From Yponomeuta sedellus (lineage: Eukaryota > Arthropoda > Insecta > Lepidoptera > Yponomeutidae), in NCBI GenBank assembly GCA_934045075.1, contig OW203734.1, positions 9,869,516 to 9,933,515 on the forward strand: DNA of 64,000 bases, given 5' to 3'. Numbering within the stretch: the first letter of the stretch is position 1; every line of letters begins with the position of its first letter. This document shows positions 47,694 to 58,518 of this stretch, piece by piece. Position numbers and translations under genes: made by a program. A model generated the notes under the pieces. The model searched no databases and was not told where the DNA came from. It worked only from the letters and a program-made list of their open reading frames with translations.

Positions 47694-48278
47694 CTTTATC
47701 CTCGGTCGCCCCCTCCCTCGCTTCACAGTAGTCTCTTCTGGACTGTCATCACTTTTATTAATCTTTCTAATAGTTGGCTTGGAAGCACCAGGCTTCTCTT
47801 TAGCATTAACTTTAGCCACACCATCCTTAATCTCACAGTCCCTACTGCCATTATCACTGTCACTTTTCAGCAAAGTAGATTTAGTACTCTTAGTATCCTT
47901 CTGCACGTTTCTATTTGGAAGAGCCTTAGAAACAGCTTTCAATGGCAAATCATCTTCACTAGAGGAATCTGACGAACATTTGCTACAGGATTCGGAGCTT
48001 GACGATGAATCTGATAACTTTTTATTTTTGACATTTGGCTTCTCTATAATAGTTTTTTCTGGCTTTACTACAGCGCTTTCATTTTTGTTTTTGGGTACCG
48101 TGGGTTGTGACTTTGCTGGTATTTTAGCTGGTAGCTTTCTTGGAGGTATGGCAGCAATCTTCAGCTTAAGCCCGGTGTCACAGGAGGTGACTGAGAAGTG
48201 TGGCTTGCAAGCTGTGCTCTGCTTAGTGCTAGAACACTCCCAGTCACTCCCTGTGGAGTCAGTGTTGCAGCTGCTATT
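47694..48278 (-). CDS. ash1: ash1 5' exon with AT-hook (assigned to ash1 by phase and motif)
   Basis: The 195-codon exon is phase 0 at both ends, with acceptor TTTTTACAG (ending 48279) and donor GTAAGT (from 47693). It encodes an acidic, serine- and lysine-rich nuclear-type sequence. From the start: a Ser/Thr/Asp stretch, HFSVTSCDTGLKLKI, a Pro/Lys-rich segment, a serine-aspartate cluster, and at the very end an AT-hook (KRGRGRPRIK) that would bind the minor groove of AT-rich DNA. From memory, human ASH1L has a similar F-S-V-x(n)-L-K-L-K-I segment near its N-terminus. That and the exact phase fit to the exon at 10222, on the same strand, are why I assign it to ash1. An independent AT-hook gene is the alternative, but no other 3' exon is visible for it. 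Confidence 0.65.
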
Positions 48279-48676
48279 CTGTAAAAATAAATTTAAAGAT
48301 TAAGAATAGGTAAATACAGCTCACTTAAGGTCATCTCTCCTTCCTGCGATGCAGGAAGAGACCCGTGCCCCAGCAGTGTGGACATACAAGGGTTGATAAC
48401 GAATGAACGAAGGTCATCTCTCAGAGAGAGAATACACATGCCAACTGCGGATTGGAGATTTCCAGTACTGTGTTACATGAATCATTAGGGCACACAGGTT
48501 TCCCCAGAGGTTTTGGTACATACCATATTCACAAATGTAAGTAAATTAGAAATTAGTTATTGGTGCACACACGCGGACACTCTGGGTCAAGCCACTACCT
48601 CTTCAATGTGAGGCAAGTATTTGGTAACTACTCAAATGGATTGTCTATGTCTATAATCCTCAGATCATCCTTACTG

Positions 48677-48890
48677 CTTCATTGGTTTAGCCATTAAAGC
48701 ACTTGGGTACCAAGACAGAGGTTCTGGGTTTGATTCCCAATGGGGGCTGCCATAAATTTGTACAAGTGCCCTCAGTCTGGGAGTATTTCCATGCCTGTGA
48801 TGTCCTTGCCTGGTTACCATAGAACAGAGTTCCTAGTTTGGAACCAGGTCAATTGTGTTGTGTGGATGTTATTATTATAATACTGTAAGT
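48677..48890 (+). repeat. tRNA-derived SINE
   Basis: The head has a degenerate box A (TGGTTTAGCCATTAAAGC) and a clear box B (GGTTTGATTCCC), followed by the body tacaagtgccctcagtctgg, then tgatgtccttgcctggttac and tgtgttgtgtggatgttatt. The body recurs without its head at 49083-49200 and again at 55035-55145, so at least three members lie in this window. Confidence 0.65.
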
Positions 48891-49082
48891 GTAAAGTTTA
48901 TTCACTCACCTATTGAGAACTTAAGAGACTTTTTTCCAATTAGAACATACATTTTTAGCATTTAGTAATGTCACTAGAGATGACAGTAATTGTTTCTATG
49001 ACATCTACAGTGATATTAGCTTATTGAAATAAAAATCCAAAGTTTATTGCCATTAATGACGAGGCCTCTTTTCTTGATTAAT

Positions 49083-49200
49083 AAAATGGCCCCAATCTAG
49101 GTGTATTTTCATGTTTGTGATGTCCTTGCCTGGTTAACACTGGGTAGTGTGGCACCAGGACAAGTTGTTATAATTGTTTTGTGGAAGTTATTATAATAAG
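49083..49200 (+). repeat. Headless SINE body, same family as 48677
   Basis: Contains tgatgtccttgcctggttaa and gttttgtggaagttattata, collinear with the body of the 48677 SINE. The tRNA-like head is missing, consistent with 5' truncation on insertion. Confidence 0.55.
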
Positions 49201-49290
49201 GAATCTCACTGAATGTTTTATAACTACCAGATTTACAAGTACTTAATACATCCAAGCTACAACTTGACAAAAGTTCAAAAAGATACAAAC

Positions 49291-49358
49291 CTCTGAGCCA
49301 GAATTGGAATCGGAATCACCACTTGAATCATGAGTTTTTGGCAACTCAGTGCCCATTT
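49291..49358 (-). CDS. ash1: Likely first coding exon of ash1
   Basis: After acceptor CTCTTTTTCAG the exon reads AA-ATG-GGC, giving MGTELPKTHDSSGDSDSNSG and two more residues before donor GTTTGT at 49290. It joins in frame to the exon at 48278. The ATG (49356-49354) has a strong initiation context (A at -3, G at +4). The upstream exon at 49754-49845 would put a different frame into this exon, so I take this ATG as the start. The short acidic-serine peptide has no domain. Confidence 0.6.
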
Positions 49359-49753
49359 CTGAAAAAGAGATACACTAAGTAATGCAAGGAATATGAAGTG
49401 TGCTGCTATTCCTTTTAGCAACCCTCTGGCTTGGTCAACGAAAATGAGTAGGAGACGAAATGGTAGAACGAAAAGAAAACTCCTGAAGTAGCAATGACAA
49501 TACATATTAACCAAATCATTCTGGTGCAGTTACAATTAGTGTTTAATAGGAACTTCTCTCTCTCAGGCTCTTATTTTGTCACTGTCTAAAGTGATAAAAG
49601 GAACAAAAGGACATTGAATATTTGCCCTGTAATTCAAATTAACACTAGAAATACAGTACAAAACTACTTATTTCTAATAAATAAAAGATGAAACGTTGTA
49701 TCCTACTTGATTTTACACTAACATGCGTCTATCGAAGGTAGATAGGTACTTAC

Positions 49754-49845
49754 TTTAGACGGTCTTCAAGATCGGTCAAGATGTTTCCAAGTCCAAAAGT
49801 GATATCTCCATCATCCCAAACATTTGGCCTTGTAGTTGATTTAAA
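49754..49845 (-). other. Upstream exon of the same transcript, probably 5' UTR
   Basis: Bounded by TATTTCAG and GTAAGT, the 92-bp segment is open in one frame (FKSTTRP...ILTDLEDRLK). That frame leaves two bases over, which would force a stop in the next exon. Either this exon is untranslated and its open frame is chance, or my splice choice is off by one. Evidence for being an exon is the good splice-site pair and its position. Confidence 0.4.
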
Positions 49846-50299
49846 CTGAAATAAGGTATAATTCCATTATTACGGCGTGAAAGATCTGGCTTTTGTTTTA
49901 TTTTGGGAAGGCGCAATTTCCGAGCAACAGTACTAAGTACTATGGAATGACAGATGCCTCGAAGACACTCGTTTGACCAGTTTGCTGGTTCACGCAGAAC
50001 GTATTCATGTTGCAAACTTACATTGAAGCTGTATTTAGAGGAAATAATACATTCCTAGACATTCCACAAGGCACTAAGAAGATATTTAACGGTCTTTTGG
50101 GTCATTGGCGCCAAATAATTGCATACGTTTGCATTCTAATTACATTTACTACAGCACAGTTTTCAAAATGGTAAAAGTTAAATGTAATCAAGGTATTGTT
50201 AAGTAATAGAATAGCTTCGAATACTAAAGAAATGTAGATACCAACCAGTAACTGAAATTCCATGAAACTGTTCGAACAATATTCACATTTTAGCATAAC

Positions 50300-50440
50300 A
50301 CTCGGCCACCATGTTTACAAATCATTCAATTTCAATTCAATGTTGGAGTGTGTGTATGTATATCGTGTGTATGCATACGACGGAGAAAGCTTCAGTTGAG
50401 ATGATGAGGTTCTCTCGCTCTCTCCTATAAGATATGTTTA
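50300..50440 (-). promoter_or_regulatory. Putative ash1 promoter region with GAGA motifs
   Basis: On the minus strand, GGAGAGAGCGAGAGAACC (50425-50408) supplies overlapping GAGAG words, the binding motif of Trithorax-like/GAGA factor in insects. A short upstream ATG (50304) opens only nine codons before a stop, as in a leader uORF. No TATA box is convincing. Position just upstream of the first exons is the main argument. Confidence 0.3.
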
Positions 50441-50883
50441 CAGCTAGAAAGAAACACACGCATCTTTTTTAATTACACAAAATGGCGTCGAAGTCAATTG
50501 CAACATTATTTCATTTATTAAAATGGAAGATTTGGAGCAATAACCTTTGTAAAACATGCTAAAGACATGTAATGATTACAAAAATAGTCGATAAAAACCT
50601 GAGATCTTTATTTCAAAGAACAAAAACTTTATTTCATCATTACGCGGAACGAAACATAAGTAGGTAGGTATTGTTAATATAGCTCGGTTAATTTAGAAAA
50701 GGAGTGAATAACTATTTGCTTCTTGCTCAAACAATATAAACTGCTATACCGTATAACCGAAAGGCAAATATTGTCGAGTCCTTTTCTAATCACCAGTGTT
50801 ATACTACTTTTTTAGGCTGTTGAGGGCTCAGAACAATTTATTGTTCTGAGACCCCAGTACACATTGGCCTGTGATGGGCCATG
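50441..50883. other. Intergenic stretch, no gene seen
   Basis: AT-rich. It includes a small hairpin CTCAGAACAA/TTGTTCTGAG around 50828-50851, just outside the left arm of the inverted duplication. Confidence 0.4.
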
Positions 50884-51253
50884 CCTCAGAATAAGAACTA
50901 TAGCATAGAAGGAGCGTTATAAAATGAACACCTGACACATGTCTGTCCCGTTGGTTCGAAACGTCGCCAACCACGTGTTAGACAGAGAAAAATATAGTAG
51001 TGTGATGTTTTATTATTCAAAACATACCACCCTCAATTGTCAAGTTGGTTACCATAATGCTACCGAATTAGAGATGTTTAGAAAATCACAGCTTGTAGTA
51101 GGCTGCCAAGTACCTTCGATTTGGCAGTGTGTTAGACAACAGATGTTGGAGTGCGTCGTCTCCAAAAATCTTGTGTTTTTTGGGTTGTTTTAAGACAATC
51201 TGAAGTGGATTTCAGTGGATATTCGTAGTATGAAGTATACGTAATACTTCGGA

Positions 51254-51329
51254 ATGGCGTGTGTGATATTGGGATGTAAAACCCATTCGGGAGAAGAGAA
51301 AACAAAACCACCTTCACCAGCTTCCATCG
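51254..51329 (+). CDS. THAP zinc-finger exon 1 (left arm)
   Basis: The exon starts MACVILGCKTHSGEEK and ends before GTAAGA at 51330. The C-x4-C pair (Cys3, Cys8) at the extreme N-terminus is the first half of a C2CH THAP domain, a DNA-binding module found in P-element transposases and several host proteins. The second half is encoded 2.8 kb downstream (54167), beyond an intron that now holds an RTE insertion. The simple GT-AG joining leaves the two halves one base out of frame, so the gene is probably decayed or my splice choice is wrong. Confidence 0.5.
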
Positions 51330-51899
51330 GTAAGACTCAATTTTGTGTACTTTATAGTGATTTTTTCCCTTGAATTTTAACTATGGCCTACTGGAATTGT
51401 AACATAGCTTTAATATCATTTGAGAATAGTGTTTCAAATTTAATAAATCATGAGTATAATTAATTTAATCACACTAAAAAGTTTGTTGTTTATTTTAGGG
51501 TGATAGGGATGGGCGTTTCCATTCCACTCCCTCAGTGAAATGTTATCGATACTTAGTAAAGAAGTTTTTTTATTTCTTGTGTTTATTCCATTATATATGT
51601 TAATTAACTTTTGAAAGCTCGATTCAATAACGTTCTATGAAGTTACCAATTCGATTGTTGATGATTATTGATCAATATTTTTCCTGTTTGAATCTATTCA
51701 TTGCATTGATATATTTATAGATTCAGCATGATATATTAAAAAACTACCTAAAGGGGTTTTGATATTATTTTTATTTACAATAATTCCACCTACTTTCATA
51801 AAATTTAGAACTTGTAATAAGATAGGTTCATATATCTTATAGAAAATGAACTTGAATAGTTTTCACTGCACAATTTACATGTAGTAATATAATAATAAT

Positions 51900-53985
51900 C
51901 CAAAATAGAAAAGAAACTAACAATAAATGAAAGGAAAGATCGATTAGGTAAAGAGGCCAAAAACCTGATGATAGAGAGAAGCAATTTAATAAAAGATAGA
52001 AAAAATAAACTCAAAGATATCGAACTCATTAGTAAAAAAATCTCAAACAGCATAAGAAAACACAGAAAGAAAAAGAGACTGGAAACTATCAGAGAAAACA
52101 TTATAAAAACAGATGGGATAAAGAAATCACTGAAAATACTTATAGAAAACTCCATATGGATACCGAAAATGACATGTAAGAAAATACGACTAATGCCAGG
52201 CCTCAAATCATGAAAATTGCAACAGATTTTTACAGACAACTATATAACGATGGAACAACATATCAAGACGGAAATAGCGGAGATTATGAAAATGAAGAAG
52301 AAGAGATACCATACATACTAGGAAGCGAAACAAGAAAAGCCATCTTGTCTCAGAAGAACGAAAAAGCACCAGGAGACGACAAAATAAATAACGAGATACT
52401 TAAAGGTCTGGTAGAAGTTTTAGAGAACATAATGACAAAAACTTTTATTGAAATATTGACATCAGAAAAGATACCCATCCAATGGACAAAATCTAAGATT
52501 ATTTTGTTGCACAAAAAGGGGGACAAAAGTCAAATAAACAACTACAGACCTATAAGTTTAATGTCAAATGTGTACAAAGTCTTTTAAAAGGTTCTTCTCA
52601 ATCGTATGACACACTGCTTAGATGAAAATCAGCCTAGAGAGCAAGCTGGGTTTAGAGTCAAATTTTCAACAGCAGATCATATACATGTGGTACGGCAGGT
52701 CATTGAGAAATGTAACGAATACTCCAAGGATTTCTACATAGCATTCGTTGACTATAACAAGGCCTTCGACTCATTGAACCACAAATACATATGGCAAGCT
52801 TTACATCAACAAGGCATCCAAAATAAATATTGTCCGTCTACTAAAACAAATTTACCAAAATTGCACTACCAAGATCCAGCTGGAAACAATAGGAGACGAA
52901 TTCAAGGTCAACAAGGGAGTCCGGCAGGGGGACCCCATATCACCAAAGTTGTTTTCAGCAGTGCTGGAAACAATTTTTAGAAACCTACACTGGGAGACAT
53001 AATTGGACTCAACATAAATGGTTTACGGCTTAACCACCTCAGATTTGCTGATGATCTCGTAATATTCGCTGAAGATGCAGAAACACTACAAACGCAACTA
53101 CAACAACTCGCAGCGCAAAGCAAGAAAGCCGGTCTAACTATGAATACCAGCAAAACAAAGGTAATGACCAACAGGACCAAAGACAAAATTACTATTGAAA
53201 ACGAGGTGATTGAATATGTAGAAGAGTACATCTATCTTGGACAGCTAATATCTCCAAAAAACCAAATGGCAAAAGAAATTGATAGAAGAGTAAAAAACAC
53301 TTGGAACAGATACTGGTCGCTAAAAGAGGTATTAAAAAATAAAGACATACCAATCTCAGAGAAAACCATAGTATATAATATCTGTGTTATGCCATGTCTG
53401 ACATATGCCTGCCAAACATGGTCACTGACAAAGGAACTCCTTCAAAAAATCAAAGTTTGCCAACAAAATATGGAAAGAAGCATGTTAAATATAAAACTTA
53501 AAGATAAATGGTCATTAGAAAAAATTAGAAATATAACAAAAGTTGTAGATGTCACGACGAAAATAAAGCAGCTGAAGTTAAGATGGACAGGGCATTTAAT
53601 GAGAGAACAGACAGATAAATGGACAAGAGAAGTAACCGAATGGTACCCAAGAGAAGGAAAGAGAAATAGAGGAAGACCTATAAAGAGATGGGAAGACGAT
53701 TTACCCAAAGGATGGAGATCCATAGCCAGAGACAGAGAAAAGTGGAAAGCCCTAGAGGAGGCCTATGTCGGAAGACAACCTGCCATTGAAATTGAATAAT
53801 TAATTAATCGAATCAAATAATAAATTCAATCAATATTCCTATCTTATCAAGTGCATGTTATAATCAAATAAAAGTCAATTTAATTTAAAGTAATAATTTA
53901 TTTGAAATATGATTTAATCTTAGGTAATAACAATTGTCAGAGAAATAAAGGCTATTTTTATTTTTTTATTTATTTATTTTATACT
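51900..53985 (+). mobile_element. RTE-type LINE, 5'-truncated, with clean target duplication
   Basis: A 2086-bp insertion is flanked by ataataataa-type 10-bp duplications. The right arm of the inverted duplication preserves the uninterrupted site (rc reading aatataataataatgtagcg), proving the boundaries. It starts within the linker before the RT domain and ends in a T-rich (TTTA)n tail. The endonuclease is missing, as expected from incomplete reverse transcription. Confidence 0.9.
51968..53799 (+). pseudogene. RTE reverse transcriptase, frameshifted
   Basis: RT motifs appear in order: ILLHKKGDKSQINNYRPISL, EQAGFR, FVDYNKAFDS (first catalytic aspartate), GVRQGDPISPKLFSAVLE and FADDLVIFAEDAE (catalytic pair, about 53045). 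Then comes a long intact C-terminal region with EYIYLGQLISPKNQ and RWTGHLMRE, ending at 53799. Frame changes lie near 52210, 52587, 52800 and 52980. The last 219 codons are uninterrupted, indicating modest age. It differs from the RTE at 40265 in most positions, so it is a separate subfamily. Confidence 0.85.
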
Positions 53986-54166
53986 ATAATAATAACGTAG
54001 CGAACAAATCGCATCACTATTGTGAAAAAAGGTGTCCAGTTCAGGATTTTATATCTACGGTTTGCTGTCAAATTCATAGAGAACTTCAAGGGTGTCGATC
54101 TGTCATAAATAAAATTAACGTTTGGACTGATTTTGGCGGTTTTTAATTAATAATTATTTATTTCAG

Positions 54167-54300
54167 GTTACCCGAAGATAGCACAATGCAACAAATGTGG
54201 ATAGACGGCATTGGCTTCACGGTGAAATTGGTATTGAACAAAATCACGTACGTTTGCAGCAGACATTTTGAAGAAGATGGCTTCAATTACAAGATTAGGT
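54167..54300 (+). CDS. THAP zinc-finger exon 2 (left arm)
   Basis: After acceptor TTATTTCAG the frame reads RLPEDSTMQQMWIDGIGF and then ITYVCSRHFEEDGF. R/F-x-P with a tryptophan and V-C-S-x-H-F is the second half of the THAP C2CH domain; Cys and His complete the zinc site begun in exon 1. The following donor is uncertain (GTTAGG near 54298). No transposase or other effector domain is visible after it in this orientation. Confidence 0.55.
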
Positions 54301-54662
54301 TAGGACTTTATTTTTTAACAAAGACTGTTATTTAACGAGCAATAATTTCATATAAACAAATTAATTTGTATAAGTTCTCTACTGATTTATAAGTATGTTT
54401 ATAAATAGCCAGAATTGTAATGTTTATATTTCCATACCCCTTTCCTAGTAGTACTAACCAAGACTATCGCTGGATTAGAAGGACAAACATTAAATGTTTT
54501 TTTTTTATTTTTCCTTTTATTTTATTTTACGTGTTCTTCTTGCTTTTTGTAATTCCCTGTGTAATTTAAAGGCACTGCTCTGGTTCCTGATACACAGGTT
54601 ACCCTTCTTCAGGAACCAGGAATTTATAACAATGTGAGTGTGACGCTGGTTGTGCAATAAAT

Positions 54663-55383
54663 CATCGCCATTACTTGAGAAGATTCGACAGTGAGCGACA
54701 CGTCCGCGCAATCCTCCAGTTCCTATTTCAATAGGTTGTTTTTTCTCGTAAACAGGCTTATCTAATTAGTAATTAGTCCTGACCGATGTTGCGCTTGTTC
54801 TTATTATTTGTCAAAGCCGATGATGCTTACACTCGTTTTATCATCAGACAAAATTACTGAAAAAACTAAGGAAGCGGCCGCGCAATCGAAGCGCTTTCTC
54901 ATATATTGTGCTCAGATTATGCCGATATTTAATAAACAAAGACAAAATTCTGAAATGAGTAATTTTTGAAAACAGAACATGACCGCGCAGCCGAAACGTA
55001 ACCGCCGTTAACGCCGCCGTACTGTACCTACGACCTGTACAAATAGCCTCAGTCTGAGTGTATTTATGATTGTGATGTCTGCCTGGCATTGCACAGAGCA
55101 TCCTATTTTGGATAAGCACAAATGTGTTGTGTGGGTGTTATTTATTTATGTATTTGACGAGGGGAATGGCATTTATTGAACATACTAAAAAAATTTGCCG
55201 ACATCAAATTAGTTATATCTACTTACATCGCGTTCTCTCTACGTTGCGTTCTATCTGCGCCTTCCATCTACTGCGTCTCTCTGGCTTGTGTTGGTTCGCC
55301 TCTAACATACAATTTACTAAGACTTTTTGGCAAATTGTCTAAATGAATTTGTCCCTCGCAATTTGCCCCTGAAACCGTTACCG
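54663..55383. other. Spacer of the inverted duplication: SINE body and unassigned sequence
   Basis: 55035-55145 carries the SINE body seen at 48677 (tagcctcagtctgagtgtat, then tgtgttgtgtgggtgttatt). The remainder shows no recognised gene, only short frames. Confidence 0.5.
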
Positions 55384-55641
55384 CGACTATCTTCTACGTA
55401 CGACTATAGGGGCTGAAGCTGGGGCGGTCACCCGTCTCGCTCGTAGAGTTCGGCGTCGCGGTCGTGTGAGCGGCCACCTCGCGTGTCGCCCCCCGAAGCG
55501 GTCTGAGTAGAGGCCCCCAAGGAAGACTCATCATGTGCAGAGATGACGTCGCATTCATCAACACGAGAAAAATCAGGATCGTGAAGCAAAGTGTGATTCT
55601 TGCGGTTACAATTTCCTACTTCGCATTTGGTTTTATTTTTA

Positions 55642-57501
55642 TTACTTACACAGACGAAAAACGTGAAAACTCTTCGTCAAACAACGATAACAGTTTTTTT
55701 CTTTTTTAATGAACTGCCACCTGTCACTCACTGACAATAACTTGAAGCTGTCACAGATCGATATGTCATCATGAGATTGATTACAAAACAAACAAGAGAT
55801 ATTTTTGTAATTAATATTGTTCTGAGCATGTTTTTTAGGTGCGGCCTGATGATGTGATTGACTAGGTTTGTATGAAGCTTCTGATACAGCATGAGTGCGC
55901 TCCCGTAGCACGTAGCCGTAAGTGGTCGAACCTCGCGTGTAATCTACTTCGCGAGCTAGAAAGTTGGACAGCATCTCTACTCTCCCGCTGCTGGAGGCGG
56001 TTCCATGATCTGTTTGTGTCGCAGCGTAGTCCAGCCATCTCGTGCGTAGCAGCAGGGGTAACTTACTCATAAGGGCCGAGAACAACTGGGGAACGAAATA
56101 GTCAGTAGCATCTAACAACTTAACTACCTCTACACAGTTGCGTATACTCGAGACGAGAAAATCGACAGCTCCTTAAGCTCACTGTTAACCTTTGGTAAGT
56201 TTCGGATCGCTGCAACCTCTCTCAGCACGATTTGCTCCGGGCGTCCAAAACGCCGTTTTAGTTCTTTCATAATAACATGGGGTCCCTGAGCTGTTGCCAA
56301 GAGTACACTTACCGCCTCTCGTGCTGTTCCCTTAAGGGCTACGCTAAGCCGGGCTAGATTTGACGGCCTCGGTGGCGCAGCGGCTTGGCACGCTGACTGT
56401 AAAACCGAAGGCCTCGGGTTCGATCCCCGGTCGGGTCAAACTAGGAAACGAACTTTTCTATTTGGTCTCGGGTCTTGGATGTTATGTATGTATTTTTGTA
56501 TTAAATCTAAATCAAGTCATTCAGTTGTACTTAGTATAGGGCTAACGAGATCTGTGTAATATGTCCATGAATATTTATTTATTATTTACTTATTTATTAT
56601 TTTCAGACGGCGTGTACCTCTTTTCAGAATCGTAATAAGATCGTTCAAAAACTAACCAATCGAGTGGCGACTTACCATCAAACATTGCTAGGTTAATGTT
56701 AGGCTTCTGGCGGTTTTCATTGTTATTACAAAAAACCAAACCCTCTATCGCAGAAGCCAGTTTGAGCACAGGGTCTGCGACGTCTCTGTGCTGATGTCCC
56801 ACGGGAGCCTTCGGGTCGTACGAGTAGTCTCGCTGAAGGCCAGCCTGGGTCTTGAGCGGCGTTGTCGGCTGTTCTGTTCTCACATAATTTTGCTTATTAT
56901 AATGAGAAGCCTGAGGAAAATCAAAAATATTAGTATAGTCAATTCCAGCCTGTGGGCTTGCTTGTGGGTTGACTATTTGTGTGGCTGCTAGTGCATTATC
57001 TCGGCGGTCGTTTGGTAAAATGTCGATGGCATCGTCGGCGGGCAAATTGACATTTTCGTTACCTTTCTGAAGCCAACTTTCAATACTACCAGCACTTCGG
57101 CGGCTACTGCGTGTGCCACGCTGGCTGTATTCGGCCTCAATTGCGGCCAAATCGGCTTGGTGCTGTAGCTCAGCGGTATTTCTGTCAAGCTGTAATTTTT
57201 TGGCCTCTAACTCTAGCGCCTGCAACTCTAGTCGTGCGAGGTGGCGGGCGTGGTGTGCCTCGGCGTCGAGTTTCCTCGCAGCCACCACGGTCGCGGAGGA
57301 GCGGCTCGTGCGCGTGGAGACGGAGCGCGGCCGCGAGGCGGAGGGTGCGCCACCGGTGCTCGTGGTGGGCGTCTCACTTTGGGCCTGCGGCGGCGGCGCT
57401 ACATTCGTGTCAACAATTTGCGCAGCGGGGACAGCGCTAGTATTTACAGCGGCTGTACCCGTTGGTGGTAAGAGCCCTGATTGGCTTCTGGTCACAACCA
57501 T
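55642..57501 (-). pseudogene. BEL/Pao gag protein, interrupted
   Basis: The N-terminal part starts MVVTRSQSGLLPP, has an Ala/Arg-rich coiled stretch, and enters the conserved capsid-like DUF1759 block (FDGKSPLDWLVFERSYYDSE). The frame ends where the SINE inserts (about 56605). The block resumes at about 56365 with FGRPEQI and L-P-L-L-L-R-T-R-W, then ends with a CCHC zinc knuckle (C-Y-R-C-x5-H-x4-C) near 55650. A second Cys/His-rich remnant with N-R-K-N-H-T-L-L-H lies near 55600. Packaging of element RNA is the family role; this copy cannot make a full protein. Confidence 0.7.
56370..56604 (+). mobile_element. tRNA-headed SINE inserted in BEL gag
   Basis: The head has GGTGGCGCAGCGGCTTGGC (box A region) and GGGTTCGATCCCCGG (box B), then the body phrases tttggtctcgggtcttggat and gggctaacgagatctgtgta, ending in a (TTTA/TATT)n tail. 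From memory this head-and-body combination is typical of lepidopteran SINEs. It lies opposite to the gag strand and interrupts an otherwise continuous coding block. The target duplication is only a few bases (AAT). Confidence 0.75.
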
Positions 57502-58119
57502 AATAAATATTTTTAATTAACACTTTTTAAATAGACACTGTTTCATTTCACGGTAAAAGGACCACTATTTGATCGTCTCCTAGCTATAATAGTAATAAAA
57601 GCTTGACCAAATGTTCTTTATAAAATTTCATCGTTTTTATTCGTTCGAATCAGAAAATTAAGTGGAGTGACATACATATTCACCAAAACGTTGCCAAGCA
57701 ACAAGAAAAGGTCTATGAAAAAATATAAATCTACTTGCAACAAAAAGACTATATCCTCATGCATAGTAGTCGTGCACAACTAGGTACCTACCTCTGATGT
57801 ACAATAAAGAATATATATTTGATTTACCAAGGTTGTAACTTGTAATTGCTAAATCTGGTATGTAATGTAAGTTTGTATGTATGTACAACATGACATTGAG
57901 CCCAGGTTAGCTAAAAAACTACAGAAAACTATCTATTTGTACAAGTTCAATTTGCATCCAATAAAGAATTTTTCCTCGATCTAACCATACCTAGATAGCG
58001 AGCTTTGTGCATTCAAAATTATAGAGTGCAGCTCATAGAAAAAGAAGTATAACAATAACTTGTGATAGATTGTTTTTTATTTGACAAAATTTAGAAGACC
58101 TTTTTACGGAAATTAATTA
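57502..58119. other. BEL leader and unassigned sequence
   Basis: 57502-57600 is the region upstream of the gag start codon. The rest includes two aataaagaa words (57802, 57960) and no gene. If an LTR is present, it cannot be recognised without its partner. Confidence 0.4.
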
Positions 58120-58518
58120 TAGTACATTACATAACTAGGGTGGTAATACAAAGACGTAAATATGCGATCGAGAGCTTTCTTTATTACCTCCCGTGTAGTG
58201 TACATCTTTTTATGTCTACACTTGGCTAGAAAGCGGCTTTTTCCGTACGCGCAGCGTGCGGAAAAAGCCACTTTATTGCCAGGTGTGGCATAATAGTACA
58301 TTACACAACTAGGGTGGTAATACAAAGAAAGGCCGAGATCGCAGAAGTTTGCGGCCCGAGCTGCAAGCGAGGGACGTAAATATGCGATCGAGAGCTTTCT
58401 TTATTACCTCCCGTGTTGTGTACATCTTTTTATGTCTACACTTGGCCAGAAAGCGGCTTTTTCCATACGCGCAGCGTGCGGAAAAAGCCACTTTATTGCC
58501 AGGTGTGGCATAAAATAA
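58120..58518. repeat. Two tandem units with a strong hairpin, abutting the right arm
   Basis: Units at 58120-58293 and 58294-58518 share tagtacattacataactagg through to aggtgtggcataa. The second carries an extra segment of about 51 bp (aaggccgagatcgcagaagt and following). Both units contain a hairpin GGCTTTTTCCG(T/C)ACGC-gca-GCGTGCGGAAAAAGCC or a close variant. No recognised coding function; the open frames across it are copies of each other. Confidence 0.8.

Larger units (their letters stand above)
48279..49290. other. ash1 intron with SINE and LINE fragments
   Basis: Contains a LINE tail at 48334-48405 (gagacccgtgccccagcag), a SINE at 48677-48890 and a SINE body fragment at 49083-49200, each listed or noted separately. 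The rest is AT-rich. Confidence 0.5.
50884..54662 (+). repeat. Left arm of a large inverted duplication (THAP unit)
   Basis: From cctcagaataag (50884) to ggttgtgcaataaat (54662) this arm matches, in reverse complement, 58518-60193. After removing the RTE insertion at 51900-53985 and its target duplication, the left arm is about 1683 bp against 1676 bp on the right. The arms are highly similar throughout, with scattered substitutions and small indels. The unit contains a two-exon THAP zinc finger and a terminal small hairpin (CTGGTTCCTGA/TCAGGAACCAG near 54578-54617). Confidence 0.9.
55384..57501 (-). mobile_element. BEL/Pao retrotransposon gag region, truncated
   Basis: Minus-strand coding of a BEL/Pao-type gag, beginning at the ATG at 57501 and running to about 55384, where it stops without any protease or reverse transcriptase. 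No LTR pair is identifiable; the leader just upstream (57502-57600) has GTGGTCCTTTTACC, which could be part of a primer-binding region. A SINE at 56370-56604 splits the gag. This is an old, defective copy. Confidence 0.7.

Noticed and set aside
47676..47948. Separate 90-residue AT-hook protein starting at 47948
   Set aside because: The 'start' is a TTG. The same frame continues upstream to a good acceptor at 48279 and its end runs through a GTAAGT donor, so it is part of a longer exon.
56370..56445. Possible tRNA gene (tyrosine-like anticodon TGTAAA)
   Set aside because: The anticodon stem does not pair and a SINE body with a repeat tail follows directly.
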